A stretch of DNA of 64,000 nucleotides from Acidobacteria bacterium SCN 69-37 (lineage in GTDB: Bacteria; Acidobacteriota; Vicinamibacteria; Vicinamibacterales; SCN-69-37), in contig MEDJ01000008.1 of NCBI GenBank assembly GCA_001724025.1, forward strand, positions 21,685 to 85,684. Reading direction: 5' to 3'. The notes beneath the pieces are model-generated. The model saw nothing but the letters and a program-made list of their open reading frames with translations, was not told the origin of the DNA and did not search any database. Of the stretch, positions 18,948-27,629 are shown one piece after another (position 1 is the first letter of the stretch; each line of letters starts with the position of its first letter). Position numbers and translations under genes: made by a program.

Positions 18948-19954
18948 CCGCCGCACGTCTCGTGGCCGTCGTCGGCCCCACGGCCACGGGCAAGAGCGCG
19001 CTGGCCATCGCGCTGGCGCAGCGGTTCGGCGGGGAAGTGCTCGGCTGCGACTCGACGGCCGTGTATCGCGGCATCGACATCGGCACGGACAAGGTGCCGG
19101 CGGCCGAGCAGGGCGGCGTGCCGCACCATCTCATCGATCTCGTCGAGCCGACGGCGGTCTACTCGGCGGCGCGGTATGCCGCAGACGCGGCCGCTGTCGC
19201 GCGCGCGGTCGTGGCGCGCGGGCACCTGCCGATTCTGGCCGGCGGGACCGGGTTCTACTATCGCGCGCTCGTGCGGGGCATGTTTCCCGGCCCGGCTCGT
19301 GACGAGGCGTTGCGGGCGCGGCTCGAGCGCGTGGCCGAGCGCCGCGGAACGGAATCGCTGCACCGGTGGCTCCAGCGTGTCGATCCGGCGTCGGCCCAGC
19401 GCATCCAGCCGCGCGATCGCATGCGGCTCGTCCGCGCGCTTGAGGTGTACCGGTTGACGCGCCGGCCGCTCACCGAGCACTTCGCGCACACGGTGTCGCC
19501 GATTGCGGAATTTGCGATCCTGCCGATTGGCCTGCGATTGCCGGCCGACCTGTTGCGCGAGCGCGTCACGCGCCGCGTCGATCAGCAGTTCCACGCCGGC
19601 CTGCTCGGCGAGGTCGAGCAGCTGGTGGCCGCCGGCGTGCCGCCCGGGGCGCACGCGTTCAGCGGCCTGGTCTATCGTCAGGTGATGGAACTGCGCGCCG
19701 GCGTCCGCGATCTCGCGGCCACGCGCGATCTCATCATCCGCGAGAACCTGCGGTACGCGCGGCGGCAGGCGATGTGGTTCCGCCGCGAAGCCGGCGTGCA
19801 CTGGCTCGACCTGGCGGGAGAAACGCCGGAGGCCGTCGCCATCGCCGCGGGCGTTGTCGAGGCGTGGCTGTCGACCCCGCAGGGGCCGAAGCCCCCGCGC
19901 TCCGGTGCGGCGTCTGTCGGAGCCCCGGGTCTTCAGACCCGGGGAGACCAGTAG
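18944..19954 (+). CDS. miaA: tRNA dimethylallyltransferase MiaA, with a repeat-derived C-terminal tail
   Basis: Transfers a dimethylallyl group to A37 of tRNAs reading UNN codons. P-loop GPTATGKS near the N-terminus, CDSTAVYRGIDIGTDK, GGTGFYYRALVRGMF, and late FSGLVYRQVMEL with RYARRQAMWFRR. The GTG at 18944 overlaps the preceding stop (GTGA); the track's 18653 start is a shadow. The last 25 or so residues (PQGPKPPRSG onward) are encoded by two palindromic repeat copies (around 19877-19904 and 19918-19946), so the natural end of the enzyme is probably near EAWLST. The stop TAG lies within the AGGAG ribosome-binding region of deoB. Confidence 0.93.
   Translation: MTAARLVAVVGPTATGKSALAIALAQRFGGEVLGCDSTAVYRGIDIGTDKVPAAEQGGVPHHLIDLVEPTAVYSAARYAADAAAVARAVVARGHLPILAGGTGFYYRALVRGMFPGPARDEALRARLERVAERRGTESLHRWLQRVDPASAQRIQPRDRMRLVRALEVYRLTRRPLTEHFAHTVSPIAEFAILPIGLRLPADLLRERVTRRVDQQFHAGLLGEVEQLVAAGVPPGAHAFSGLVYRQVMELRAGVRDLAATRDLIIRENLRYARRQAMWFRREAGVHWLDLAGETPEAVAIAAGVVEAWLSTPQGPKPPRSGAASVGAPGLQTRGDQ
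19918..19946. repeat. Palindromic dispersed repeat inside the miaA 3' end
   Basis: CCCCGGGTCTTCAGACCCGG is a variant core of the dispersed palindrome, with the flanking CGGAG typical of the family. Here it is read through as the last codons of miaA. A decayed partial copy (AGGGGCCGAAGCCCCCGCG) lies just upstream. Confidence 0.75.
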
Positions 19955-19965
19955 GAGATACCCGC

Positions 19966-21138
19966 ATGAGCACCCGTCCCACACGCGTCATCCTCCTCGT
20001 CATGGACTCGGTCGGCATCGGGGAACTGCCCGACGCCGACCGTTACGGCGACCGTGGCAGCGACACGGTCGGCAACATCCACAGGCAGGTACCGCTGGCC
20101 GTGCCGTGGCTGCGGCGGCTCGGCCTGGCGCGCGTGGCCGCCATCGGCGAGCCGTCGCCCGAACCGCTCGGGGCGTACGGCCGGATGGCGGAGCGGTCGG
20201 CGGGCAAGGATTCGGTGACCGGCCACTGGGAGCTGGCGGGCCTCGTTCTCGAGCGCGCGTTTCCCACGTTCCCGAACGGCTTTCCCGCGCCGCTCATGCG
20301 CGCGTTCGAACAACGGATCGGCCGCGCGACGATCGGGAACACGGCGGCGTCGGGCACGGCCATCATCGAACAGCTCGGTGCCGAGCACGTGCGGACGGGA
20401 TCGCCCATCGTCTATACGTCGGCCGACAGCGTGTTCCAGATTGCCGCGCACGAGGCGGTGATCCCGCTCGAGGAGCAGTACCGCATCTGCGAGGTGGCCG
20501 CCGACCTGGTCGTGCGCGGCATGGGGATGGGGCGCGTCATCGCGCGGCCGTTCGTGGGCGAGCCCGGGCAATTCGTGCGCACCGCCAATCGGCGGGACTT
20601 CGCGCTCGAGCCGCGGGGCCGTACGCTGCTCGATGCCCTGACAGTCGCCGGGCACCCGGTCATCGCCATCGGCAAGATCGAGGACCTGTTCGCCACGCGC
20701 GGGATTGCGCGTGCCGTGCACACGGTGTCGGACGAGGACGGGATGGACGTGCTGGAAGGGGCGATGGCGGACGAGCCGGCAGGGCTGCTGTTCGTGAACC
20801 TCGTCGACTTCGACACGCAGTACGGGCATCGCAACGACGTGGCCGGCTACGCGGCGAACCTCGAGCGTTTCGATCGTCGCCTGGGAGCGCTCATCGACAG
20901 CCTGACGCCCGAGGATCTGCTCGTCGTCACGGCCGATCACGGCAACGATCCGACGACCGCGTCGACCGATCATTCGCGCGAGTACGTGCCGGTCCTGCTG
21001 TTCGGCGACGCCGTGCGATCGGGGATCGATCTCGGCACCCGGGCGACGTTCGCGGACCTCGGCCAGACGCTGGCCGACCTGTTCGGCGTGCCGCCGCTCG
21101 CGCACGGCACCAGCTTCCTGTCGGACGTCCTGCGCTAA
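19966..21138 (+). CDS. deoB: Phosphopentomutase DeoB
   Basis: Interconverts (deoxy)ribose 1-phosphate and 5-phosphate in nucleoside salvage. Alkaline-phosphatase superfamily metalloenzyme with the N-terminal metal site (VILLVMDSVGIGELPDADRY), KDSVTGHWELAGL, and the C-terminal metal site (NLVDFDTQYGHRNDV, VTADHGNDPTTASTDHSRE). Length 390 aa is usual. A strong Shine-Dalgarno (AGGAG) lies 8 nt before the ATG; the track's 19774 start is a shadow. Close neighbours are miaA and the dGTPase-like gene, the latter also in nucleotide metabolism. Confidence 0.95.
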   Translation: MSTRPTRVILLVMDSVGIGELPDADRYGDRGSDTVGNIHRQVPLAVPWLRRLGLARVAAIGEPSPEPLGAYGRMAERSAGKDSVTGHWELAGLVLERAFPTFPNGFPAPLMRAFEQRIGRATIGNTAASGTAIIEQLGAEHVRTGSPIVYTSADSVFQIAAHEAVIPLEEQYRICEVAADLVVRGMGMGRVIARPFVGEPGQFVRTANRRDFALEPRGRTLLDALTVAGHPVIAIGKIEDLFATRGIARAVHTVSDEDGMDVLEGAMADEPAGLLFVNLVDFDTQYGHRNDVAGYAANLERFDRRLGALIDSLTPEDLLVVTADHGNDPTTASTDHSREYVPVLLFGDAVRSGIDLGTRATFADLGQTLADLFGVPPLAHGTSFLSDVLR

Positions 21139-21155
21139 ACTGGCCGGCGTCCCAC

Positions 21156-22190
21156 ATGTCCACGATCCGCCAGCAACTCGAAGCCCTCGAAGCCCAGTAT
21201 CTCGCCCCACAAGCCGCACACAGCGCCGCCAGCCGCGGCCGGATGCGACCCGAGCCCGAGGATCCGATCCGCCCGGTCTTCCAGCGCGATCGCGATCGGG
21301 TGATTCACGCCAAGGCGTTCAGGCGTCTGAAGCACAAGACGCAGGTGTTCCTGGCGCCGACCGGCGATCACTACCGCACGCGGCTCACGCACACGCTCGA
21401 GGTCTCGCAGATTGCGCGGAGCATCGCGAAGGTGCTGCGCCTGCACGAGGAGCTGACCGAGGCGATTGCGCTCGGCCACGATCTCGGCCATCCACCGTTC
21501 GGTCACGCCGGCGAGCGGGTGCTCGATCGGCTGACCGGGGGGTTCAGTCACTACGAGCAGAGCCTGCGCGTGGTCGACGTCATCGAGCACGGCGGGCAGG
21601 GGCTGAACCTGACGTGGGAGGTGCGCGACGGCATTGCGCGCCATTCCAAGGGCAAGCACGGCCTGCCCGTCGGCGCGCCGCCCGACGCGCGCGCGAGCAC
21701 GATCGAGGGGCAGATTGCCCGGGTGGCCGACATCATCGCGTACGTCAATCACGACATCGACGATGCGGTGCGCGCCGGCGTGCTGGATGAGCACGATCTG
21801 CCGGCCGAGCCGTCCCGGCTGCTGGGCCGGACGTCGTCGCAGCGGATCAACACGATGGTGACCGACGTGGTCCTGCGGACGATCGAGGGCGGGCTGACCG
21901 AGGTGCGGATGAGCGACGCGATCCTCGAGGCCACGCTCGAACTGCGCGGGTTCCTGTTCGAGGCGGTCTACGAGAATCCGCAGGCCACTGCGGAGTTCGA
22001 GAAGGCGTCGGGGGTCCTCGGCGGCATCTGGGAGAAGCTCCACCAGCGGCCCGATCCGCACCTGGACGCTGGGACGATCGAGGCAGAGGGGCTCGACGTG
22101 GCCATCAGGGATTTCATGGCCGGGATGACCGACCGCTACGCCGTGGCCCTGTTCCAGGAGCTGTTCGTCCCCAGGGAGTGGGGGGCGTAA
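21156..22190 (+). CDS. dgt: Deoxyguanosinetriphosphate triphosphohydrolase-like HD protein
   Basis: HD-domain phosphohydrolase of the dGTPase family. Metal ligands are in RLTHTLEVSQIARSI and ALGHDLGHPPFGHAGE, with the further Asp in IAYVNHDIDDAVRAG. Length 344 aa matches the short dGTPase-like proteins (type 2) rather than the 500-aa E. coli Dgt. It may lower dNTP pools, or act on another nucleotide. The ATG at 21156 gives the usual N-terminus leading to DPIRPVFQRDRDRVIHAKAF; the track start is a shadow of deoB. Confidence 0.9.
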   Translation: MSTIRQQLEALEAQYLAPQAAHSAASRGRMRPEPEDPIRPVFQRDRDRVIHAKAFRRLKHKTQVFLAPTGDHYRTRLTHTLEVSQIARSIAKVLRLHEELTEAIALGHDLGHPPFGHAGERVLDRLTGGFSHYEQSLRVVDVIEHGGQGLNLTWEVRDGIARHSKGKHGLPVGAPPDARASTIEGQIARVADIIAYVNHDIDDAVRAGVLDEHDLPAEPSRLLGRTSSQRINTMVTDVVLRTIEGGLTEVRMSDAILEATLELRGFLFEAVYENPQATAEFEKASGVLGGIWEKLHQRPDPHLDAGTIEAEGLDVAIRDFMAGMTDRYAVALFQELFVPREWGA

Positions 22191-22243
22191 GGGCCCGTTT
22201 TCTGTTAACATCTCCGTTTGGCCGCGTGGTGGCCTGGTGTGCC

Positions 22244-22789
22244 ATGAGTATGCTCCTCGACCTCAGCCGGTTGCGGGGCGGGGGCGGACGGATCGACCGT
22301 CGGGACCCGCCCGAGGCCTTCGACGCGACGAACGAGGACTTCCGCGTCGTGGCGCCTGTGGTGCTCGGCGCCGATGTCCGGAAGGATCGCGGGAACGTCC
22401 GGATTGTCGGGCGCCTCACGGGGGAACTGGAACTGTCGTGCAGCCGGTGCCTCGAGCCGTTCCGGATTCCGGTCGACAGCGCGTTCGATCTGCTGTATCT
22501 GCCGGCCTCGACAGACGCGGCGGCCGCGCCCGACGAGGACCATCAGCTCGAGGACGAAGACGCGAATGTGTCGTTCTACGAGGACGAGACGATCGACCTC
22601 GCGCACCTGGTGCGCGAGCAGTTCTACCTGGCGCTGCCGATGAAGCCGCTCTGCCGGCCGGACTGCCAGGGGTTGTGCCCGGTCTGTGGCACGAACCGGA
22701 ATGTCGAGACCTGCGCGTGCGACGCGACGTGGGTCGACCCGAGGATGGAGGCGCTGCGCCGCCTTCGGGAGACGAAGACGGGACACTAG
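22244..22789 (+). CDS. DUF177 (YceD-family) protein preceding rpmF
   Basis: Member of the YceD/DUF177 family that almost always precedes rpmF and is linked to 23S rRNA or ribosome assembly. It carries the core CSRCLEPFRIPVDSAFDLL and a C-terminal cysteine cluster (LCRPDCQGLCPVCGTN, then CACD) that looks like a zinc ribbon. An acidic middle segment (DEDHQLEDEDA) is usual for the family. Length 181 aa. The ATG at 22244 (MSMLLDLSRL) is chosen over the longer track start. First gene of the DUF177-rpmF-plsX-fabG-acpP-fabF order. Confidence 0.85.
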   Translation: MSMLLDLSRLRGGGGRIDRRDPPEAFDATNEDFRVVAPVVLGADVRKDRGNVRIVGRLTGELELSCSRCLEPFRIPVDSAFDLLYLPASTDAAAAPDEDHQLEDEDANVSFYEDETIDLAHLVREQFYLALPMKPLCRPDCQGLCPVCGTNRNVETCACDATWVDPRMEALRRLRETKTGH

Positions 22790-22850
22790 CGGTCCCGGCA
22801 GCACAACCCGCGGGTCGCCCGAGCGCCCGCCTCGCAAGCGACCGAGAGCC

Positions 22851-23033
22851 ATGCCGAATCCGAAACGCCGCCACTCGAAGACCCGTACCGCCAAGCGCCG
22901 CACGCACGACGCCCTCAAGCCGATCGGCACGAGCGAGTGCCCGCAGTGCCACGAGCTCAAGCTGCCGCACGTGGTCTGCCGCCACTGCGGTCACTACCGG
23001 GGCCGTCAGGTCCGTCCCGTCCAGGAAGACTGA
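22851..23033 (+). CDS. rpmF: 50S ribosomal protein L32
   Basis: Small large-subunit ribosomal protein, 60 aa. It starts with the invariant MPNPKRRHSKTRTAKRR and has a zinc-binding CPQC ... CRHCG ribbon, so this is the Cys-containing (zinc) form. The start is the ATG at 22851; the track ORF from 22686 reads through DUF177. Located between the DUF177 gene and plsX as in most bacteria. Confidence 0.96.
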   Translation: MPNPKRRHSKTRTAKRRTHDALKPIGTSECPQCHELKLPHVVCRHCGHYRGRQVRPVQED

Positions 23034-23072
23034 CCGCGTCACGCCGGCCGGACGTGAAGGCCGTGGAACGCC

Positions 23073-24083
23073 GTGGGTGACGCCGCCGTCCTGACCGTCG
23101 CTGTCGACGCGATGGGGGGCGATCACGCCCCCGCCGCGGTCATCGACGGCGCGGTGCAGGCCGCGCGCACGCTCGACGTGGCGCTGGCCCTCGTCGGGCC
23201 GGCGGCGCGTCTGCACGAGGAACTGGCGCGTCGCGACACGGGCGATCTCCGCCTGTCCGTGATCGACGCGCCCGACGTCGTCCCCATGGACGAGGCCCCG
23301 CTGGCCGCCTTGCGGCGTCGGCCGCGCGCCTCGGTGCGCGTGGCGGCGGACCTGGTCGCGGCTGGTGAGGCCGCAGCGTTCTTCAGCGCCGGACACTCGG
23401 GCGCCACGGTGCTGGCCGCGCACGCGGCCCTGGGCCTGCTCCCGGGCGTGCATCGTCCCGCGCTGGCCGTGACGGTCCCCACGCAGTCGGGCGCGGCCGT
23501 CCTGCTCGACGCCGGGGCCAACGTCGAGTGTCGTCCCGATCATCTCGTCCAGTTCGCGCACCTCGGCGTCGCCTACGCGTCGGTGGCCATGGATCTGCCG
23601 ACGCCACGCGTGGGGCTCCTGTCGATTGGCGAGGAGGCGCGCAAGGGGACCGACCTCGTGCGCGAGACCCACAGCCGGCTGCAGCGGGAACCGCTCGTGT
23701 TCATCGGGAACGTCGATGCGCGCGAGTTGTTCACCGGCCGCGCCGACGTCGTCGTGTGCGACGGCTTCACGGGGAACATCGCGTTGAAGGTGGGGGAGGG
23801 ACTCGTCGAGTCGCTCGAGGCGATGCTGCGCCAGGCGTTCGACGCCGAACTCGTCTCGCAGATTGGCGGCCTGCTGACGCGCCGGGCGTTCGCGCGGTTC
23901 CGGCAGCGGGTCGACTACGCGGAGTTCGGCGCCGCGCCGCTGCTCGGCGTCGATGGGCTGGCGCTGGTCGGGCACGGACGGTCGTCGTCGCGTGCGGTGG
24001 GCAGCGGGATCGCGATGGCCGTACGGCTGGCCCGGTCGCGGATGGCCGACAGGGTTCGCGCGGCCTTCGCGTCGGCTGGTTGA
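23073..24083 (+). CDS. plsX: Phosphate acyltransferase PlsX
   Basis: Converts acyl-ACP to acyl-phosphate for phospholipid synthesis. The N-terminal TVAVDAMGGDHAPAAVIDGA, the SAGHSGATVLAAHAALG segment and the C-terminal VVCDGFTGNIALKVGEGL and FGAAPLLGVDGLALVGHGRSS are family signatures; 336 aa. GTG start 39 bp after rpmF. It links ribosome and fatty-acid genes in the usual rpmF-plsX-fab arrangement. No fabD or fabH lies between it and fabG, unlike in many genomes. Confidence 0.95.
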   Translation: MGDAAVLTVAVDAMGGDHAPAAVIDGAVQAARTLDVALALVGPAARLHEELARRDTGDLRLSVIDAPDVVPMDEAPLAALRRRPRASVRVAADLVAAGEAAAFFSAGHSGATVLAAHAALGLLPGVHRPALAVTVPTQSGAAVLLDAGANVECRPDHLVQFAHLGVAYASVAMDLPTPRVGLLSIGEEARKGTDLVRETHSRLQREPLVFIGNVDARELFTGRADVVVCDGFTGNIALKVGEGLVESLEAMLRQAFDAELVSQIGGLLTRRAFARFRQRVDYAEFGAAPLLGVDGLALVGHGRSSSRAVGSGIAMAVRLARSRMADRVRAAFASAG

Positions 24084-24139
24084 GGACGATCCTGCGTGTT
24101 GCGTCGAAATGCGGGCTGTGCTGAAGTAGGCAGGCTGAG

Positions 24140-24880
24140 ATGACCACCTTCGAGGGCCGTGTGGCCCTGATCACCGGCGCGTCACGCGGAATTGGACGGG
24201 CGATTGCGATGCGCCTGGCTGCCGGCGGGGCCACGGTCGTGGCCGCGGCACGCGGGACGAATGCGGCCGACACCGTGGCGGCGATCACCGCGGCCGGCGG
24301 ACGGGCCGAGACCCTGCCGCTCGAGATCACCGACAGCGACGCCGTCAGCGCAGCGGTCGCGGGCATCCTCTCGCGGCACGGCCGGATCGACATCCTGGTC
24401 AACAACGCCGGAGTCACGCGCGATCAGTTGATGCTGCGCATGAAGCGCGACGACTGGGATGCGGTCATCGCCACGAATCTCACGGGCGCGTTCACGTGCA
24501 TCCAGGCTGTCCTGAAGCCGATGGTGAAGCAGCGGTCGGGCCGCATCATCAACATCTCCTCGGTGGTGGGGCAGGCCGGCAACGCCGGGCAGGTGAACTA
24601 CGCGGCGTCGAAGGCCGGCATGATTGGCGTGACGAAGGCGCTGGCGCTGGAACTGGCGTCGCGGCAGATTACGGTGAACGCCGTCACGCCCGGGCTGATC
24701 GACACCGACATGACGCGCGCGATTGCTGCCGGGGCGCACGAGGCGTGGGCGGCGAAAATCCCGCTGCAGCGGCTCGGCACCCCCGAGGACGTGGCCGGGG
24801 CCGTGGCGTTCCTGGCCTCGGACGAAGCAGCGTATATTACGGGGCACGTGCTGGCCGTCAACGGCGGAATGTACATGTAA
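24140..24880 (+). CDS. fabG: 3-oxoacyl-ACP reductase FabG
   Basis: NADPH-dependent ketoreductase of type II fatty-acid synthesis. NADP site ALITGASRGIGRAIAMRLAA, NNAG motif (DILVNNAGVTRDQL), catalytic Ser in INISSVVGQAGN and the YxxxK pair in NYAASKAGMIG; C-terminus AAYITGHVLAVNGGMYM. Length 246 aa is standard. Starts 57 bp after plsX and is followed by acpP, its carrier. Confidence 0.96.
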   Translation: MTTFEGRVALITGASRGIGRAIAMRLAAGGATVVAAARGTNAADTVAAITAAGGRAETLPLEITDSDAVSAAVAGILSRHGRIDILVNNAGVTRDQLMLRMKRDDWDAVIATNLTGAFTCIQAVLKPMVKQRSGRIINISSVVGQAGNAGQVNYAASKAGMIGVTKALALELASRQITVNAVTPGLIDTDMTRAIAAGAHEAWAAKIPLQRLGTPEDVAGAVAFLASDEAAYITGHVLAVNGGMYM

Positions 24881-24957
24881 CGGAGAGCCGCTGGGCCGCC
24901 GCACGAGGCGGGGCGCAGCGGAGTGGTGGCGGCGAGGCCGCCCGCGAGGAGGACTGA

Positions 24958-25197
24958 ATGGCAGTTGCGGATCAGGTCAAGAAAATCATCGTCGAACAGC
25001 TCGGCGTCGATGAAGAGGAAGTTACGCCGGACGCCTCGTTCGTCGACGACCTCGGTGCCGATTCGCTCGACACCGTCGAGCTGGTCATGGCGTTCGAGGA
25101 AGAGTTCGGGATCGAGATCCCCGACGAGGACGCCGAGAAGATTACCCGCGTGAAGGAAGCCATCGAGTACATCGAGGGCCACGCGAAGAAGAAGTAA
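24958..25197 (+). CDS. acpP: Acyl carrier protein
   Basis: Small acidic carrier (79 aa) with the 4'-phosphopantetheine attachment serine in [20 protein letters not shown]. It has a strong Shine-Dalgarno (GAGGAGGA) before the ATG, fitting an abundant protein. Sits between fabG and fabF, the usual order. The C-terminus ends in a Lys run (AKKK). Confidence 0.97.
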   Translation: MAVADQVKKIIVEQLGVDEEEVTPDASFVDDLGADSLDTVELVMAFEEEFGIEIPDEDAEKITRVKEAIEYIEGHAKKK

Positions 25198-25214
25198 GTC
25201 ACCGCGGAGGCCAC

Positions 25215-26459
25215 TTGACGAGGCGAGTTGTCGTGACCGGTGTCGGCCTGCTGTCATCGGTCGGCATCGGCACCGAATCCACCTGGGACGCCCTCTGCGC
25301 CGGCCGCAGCGGGATTGCCCCCATCACCCACTTCGACGCGTCGAGACACGCGGCGCAGATCGCCGGTGAGGTGAAGGGGTTCGATCCCCTGCAGTTCGTG
25401 GAGAAGAAGGACGTCAAGAAGATGGACGTCTTCATCCAGTACGCCATTGCGGCAGCCGACTTTGCCGTCCGCGATGCGCGGCTCGAGGTGACCGACGCCA
25501 ATGCCGACGACATCGGCGTCTTCATCGCCTCGGGGATTGGCGGGTTCCAGACGATCGAGGACGAGCACCTGGCCCTGATCAACGGGGGGCCTCGCCGGAT
25601 CTCGCCATTCTTCATCCCGGCCTCGATCATCAACCTGGCCGCCGGCCAGGTGTCGATCCGGTTCGGGGCGCGCGGGCCCAACCTCGCCACGTGTACCGCC
25701 TGCACGGCGTCGGCGCACGCGATTGGCGAGGCCGCCGAGATCATCAAGCGCGGCGACGCCGACGCGATGATCGCCGGCGGATCGGAGGCGTCGATCACGC
25801 CGCTCGGCGTCGGCGGGTTCGCGGCGCTGCGCGCCCTGTCGACGCGCAACGACGAGCCCGAGCGGGCGAGCCGGCCGTTCGACAAGGATCGCGACGGGTT
25901 CGTCATCGGCGAGGGCGCGGGCATCGTCATCCTCGAAGAACTCGAGATGGCCAGGCGCCGGGGCGCCACGATCTATGCGGAGATCGCCGGCTACGGCCTC
26001 TCGGGCGACGCGTACCACCTGACGTCGCAGCCCGAAGATGCCAACGGCGCCATTCGATCGATGCGCATGGCGCTGCGCAAGGCCGGCGTCCGGCCCGATC
26101 AGATCGATTACATCAACGCCCACGGCACGTCGACGCCCATCAACGATCCCACCGAGACGCTTGCCGTGAAGACGACGTTCGGCGAGCACGCGTCGAAGCT
26201 GGTGATGTCGTCGACGAAGTCGATGACAGGACACCTGCTCGGGGCGGCCGGCGGTCTCGAGGCCGGGATCACCGCGCTGGCGGTGCGCGACCAGGTGGCG
26301 CCGCCCACCATCAACCTCGAGCACCCCGATCCGGCGTGCGATCTCGATTACGCGCCGAACGTGAAGCGGCCGATGCGGATCGAGTACGCGCTGTCGAACT
26401 CGTTCGGGTTCGGCGGCACCAACGGCACGCTGCTGCTGAAGCGGTATCACGGCGAGTGA
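25215..26459 (+). CDS. fabF: 3-oxoacyl-ACP synthase II FabF
   Basis: Condensing enzyme elongating acyl-ACP with malonyl-ACP. Catalytic triad visible: Cys in ATCTACTASAHAIGEA, His in INAHGTSTPINDPTE, His in KSMTGHLLGAAGG. Length 414 aa. TTG start, supported by CGGAGG a few nt upstream and by the canonical RRVVVTGVGLLSSVG N-terminus. Begins 17 bp after acpP; a GGGAGGC-type repeat follows the stop. Confidence 0.95.
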   Translation: MTRRVVVTGVGLLSSVGIGTESTWDALCAGRSGIAPITHFDASRHAAQIAGEVKGFDPLQFVEKKDVKKMDVFIQYAIAAADFAVRDARLEVTDANADDIGVFIASGIGGFQTIEDEHLALINGGPRRISPFFIPASIINLAAGQVSIRFGARGPNLATCTACTASAHAIGEAAEIIKRGDADAMIAGGSEASITPLGVGGFAALRALSTRNDEPERASRPFDKDRDGFVIGEGAGIVILEELEMARRRGATIYAEIAGYGLSGDAYHLTSQPEDANGAIRSMRMALRKAGVRPDQIDYINAHGTSTPINDPTETLAVKTTFGEHASKLVMSSTKSMTGHLLGAAGGLEAGITALAVRDQVAPPTINLEHPDPACDLDYAPNVKRPMRIEYALSNSFGFGGTNGTLLLKRYHGE

Positions 26460-26502
26460 GCGAAGGCCGGGAGGCGGCGGGCTGGGAGGAGGCTGAGAGG
26501 CC
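26460..26502. repeat. GGGAGGC-rich dispersed repeat between fabF and the DUF374 gene
   Basis: GAAGGCCGGGAGGCGGCGGG followed by CTGGGAGGAGGCTGAGAGG matches the sequences at 6734, 50843 (inverted) and 57104. It ends at the GTG of the next gene, so its GGAGG strings may also serve as that gene's ribosome-binding site. Confidence 0.6.
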
Positions 26503-27177
26503 GTGTCTTCCAGCTTGAGCCGCGGCCGGCGTCTCGAGGCGGCGGCCATCGCCGCCGTCGCCACTCCCGTCATCACCAGCCTCGGCCGCACGTATCACTG
26601 GCACGAGACAGGGACCGAATACCTCGACCAGATTGTCCGCGACGGGCGCCAGCCCATCTACGCGCTCTGGCACGGCCGGATCATGCCCGGCATCCCGTAC
26701 CTCCGCGATCGCGGCATCGTCGTCATCATCAGCGAGAACTTCGACGGGGAGTGGATCGCGCGCGTGGTCGGCCGTCTCGGCTTCGACACGGCGCGCGGGT
26801 CGTCGTCGCGCGGCGGGGCAAGGGCACTGGTACAGTTGCGACGCGACATGCGAGCCGGGCGTCCCGTGGCATTCACCCTCGATGGCCCTCGCGGTCCGCG
26901 GGAGGTGGCCCAGCCGGGCGCCGTGTGGCTTGCCGGGGCCACAGGCAATCCGCTGCTGCCCTTCCACATCGAGTCGTCCGCGTCCTGGACGGCCAGCAGC
27001 TGGGACCGGCACCAGGTCCCCAAACCGTTCAGCCACGTGGCCGTGGCCATGGGACCGCCCATCGACGTCCCGGCCGGGGCGGATGAGGCGGTGCTCGAGA
27101 GAGCACGGCAGCAGCTGGAGCACACCCTGGCGGACCTGAAAGCTCGCGCCATCGCGCTTCTGCCATCGCCGAGATAG
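26503..27177 (+). CDS. DUF374 lysophospholipid acyltransferase-family protein
   Basis: Acyltransferase of the DUF374 branch of the PlsC/LpxL superfamily. Features: IYALWHGRIMPGIPYL (a W-H-G-R form of the acceptor-site motif), VVIISENFDGEWIARVVGRLGF, RGSSSRGGARAL and FTLDGPRGPREVAQPGAVWLA. In related bacteria such proteins act in lipid A or phospholipid acylation; here substrate is unknown. It follows the fatty-acid genes after a 43-bp repeat, so acyl-chain use fits. GTG start; 224 aa. A long N-terminal membrane segment is weak (AAAIAAVATPVITSL). Confidence 0.8.
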   Translation: MSSSLSRGRRLEAAAIAAVATPVITSLGRTYHWHETGTEYLDQIVRDGRQPIYALWHGRIMPGIPYLRDRGIVVIISENFDGEWIARVVGRLGFDTARGSSSRGGARALVQLRRDMRAGRPVAFTLDGPRGPREVAQPGAVWLAGATGNPLLPFHIESSASWTASSWDRHQVPKPFSHVAVAMGPPIDVPAGADEAVLERARQQLEHTLADLKARAIALLPSPR

Positions 27178-27186
27178 CTCGATCTT

Positions 27187-27258
27187 CGGAGCCCTGGGGC
27201 TTCAGCCCCAGGGGGCACGTCTGGTCTCGGATCTTCCTTCTCGGGGGCTCCGAAGATT
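27187..27258. repeat. Palindromic dispersed repeat after the DUF374 gene
   Basis: A full copy CGGAGCCCTGGGGCTTCAGC with its complementary half CCCCAGGG, followed about 27 bp later by a half copy (TCGGGGGCTCCGAAG) in inverted orientation. Lies between the DUF374 gene and the toxin-antitoxin pair and could work as a hairpin terminator. Confidence 0.7.
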
Positions 27259-27268
27259 CATGTTGTGC

Positions 27269-27274
27269 TACTCT
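27269..27274 (+). promoter_or_regulatory. Candidate -10 box of the Phd-like antitoxin gene
   Basis: TACTCT lies 7 nt before the ATG at 27282, the leaderless spacing repeated elsewhere in the window. A short direct repeat GTGCTAC flanks it (TGTGCTACTCTGTGCTACATG), which could be an operator half-site pair. Confidence 0.4.
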
Positions 27275-27281
27275 GTGCTAC

Positions 27282-27629
27282 ATGCAGGCCGTGACTCCGC
27301 ATGCTCAACATCTCTCCGCGGCGCTCGTCTCAGATCGCGACCAGTCGTCCGGCGGTCGCGTCGGCGTGCGCGAACTGCGGCAGAACCTGTCGGTGTATCT
27401 CGATCGCGTGAAGCAGGGGGAATCGCTCGCCGTGACCGAGCGTGGCCAGGTCGTGGCGCTCCTTTCGCCGCTGACGCGTCCGCTTTCGCCGCTCGAGCGG
27501 CTGATTGCCGAGGGCCGCGCAACGCCGGCCACCCGTCCGCTCCGGGATCTGCGGCCGCGGCGATTTGGCGGGCCGGATGAGCGGACGACGGACGAGGTGC
27601 TGGCCGACCAGCGGGACGAGCGCCTGTGA
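27282..27629 (+). CDS. Phd/YefM-type antitoxin
   Basis: Antitoxin that binds its promoter and neutralises the adjacent PIN toxin. The Phd fold is seen in VGVRELRQNLSVYLDRVKQGESLAV followed by TERGQVVALLSP; the C-terminal region (RRFGGPDERTTDEVLADQRDERL) would wrap the toxin. The stop overlaps the toxin's GTG start (GTGA), so they are translationally coupled. The first 25 residues before RVGVREL are longer than usual; a later start is possible, but the -10 spacing supports the ATG at 27282. 115 aa. Confidence 0.85.
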   Translation: MQAVTPHAQHLSAALVSDRDQSSGGRVGVRELRQNLSVYLDRVKQGESLAVTERGQVVALLSPLTRPLSPLERLIAEGRATPATRPLRDLRPRRFGGPDERTTDEVLADQRDERL

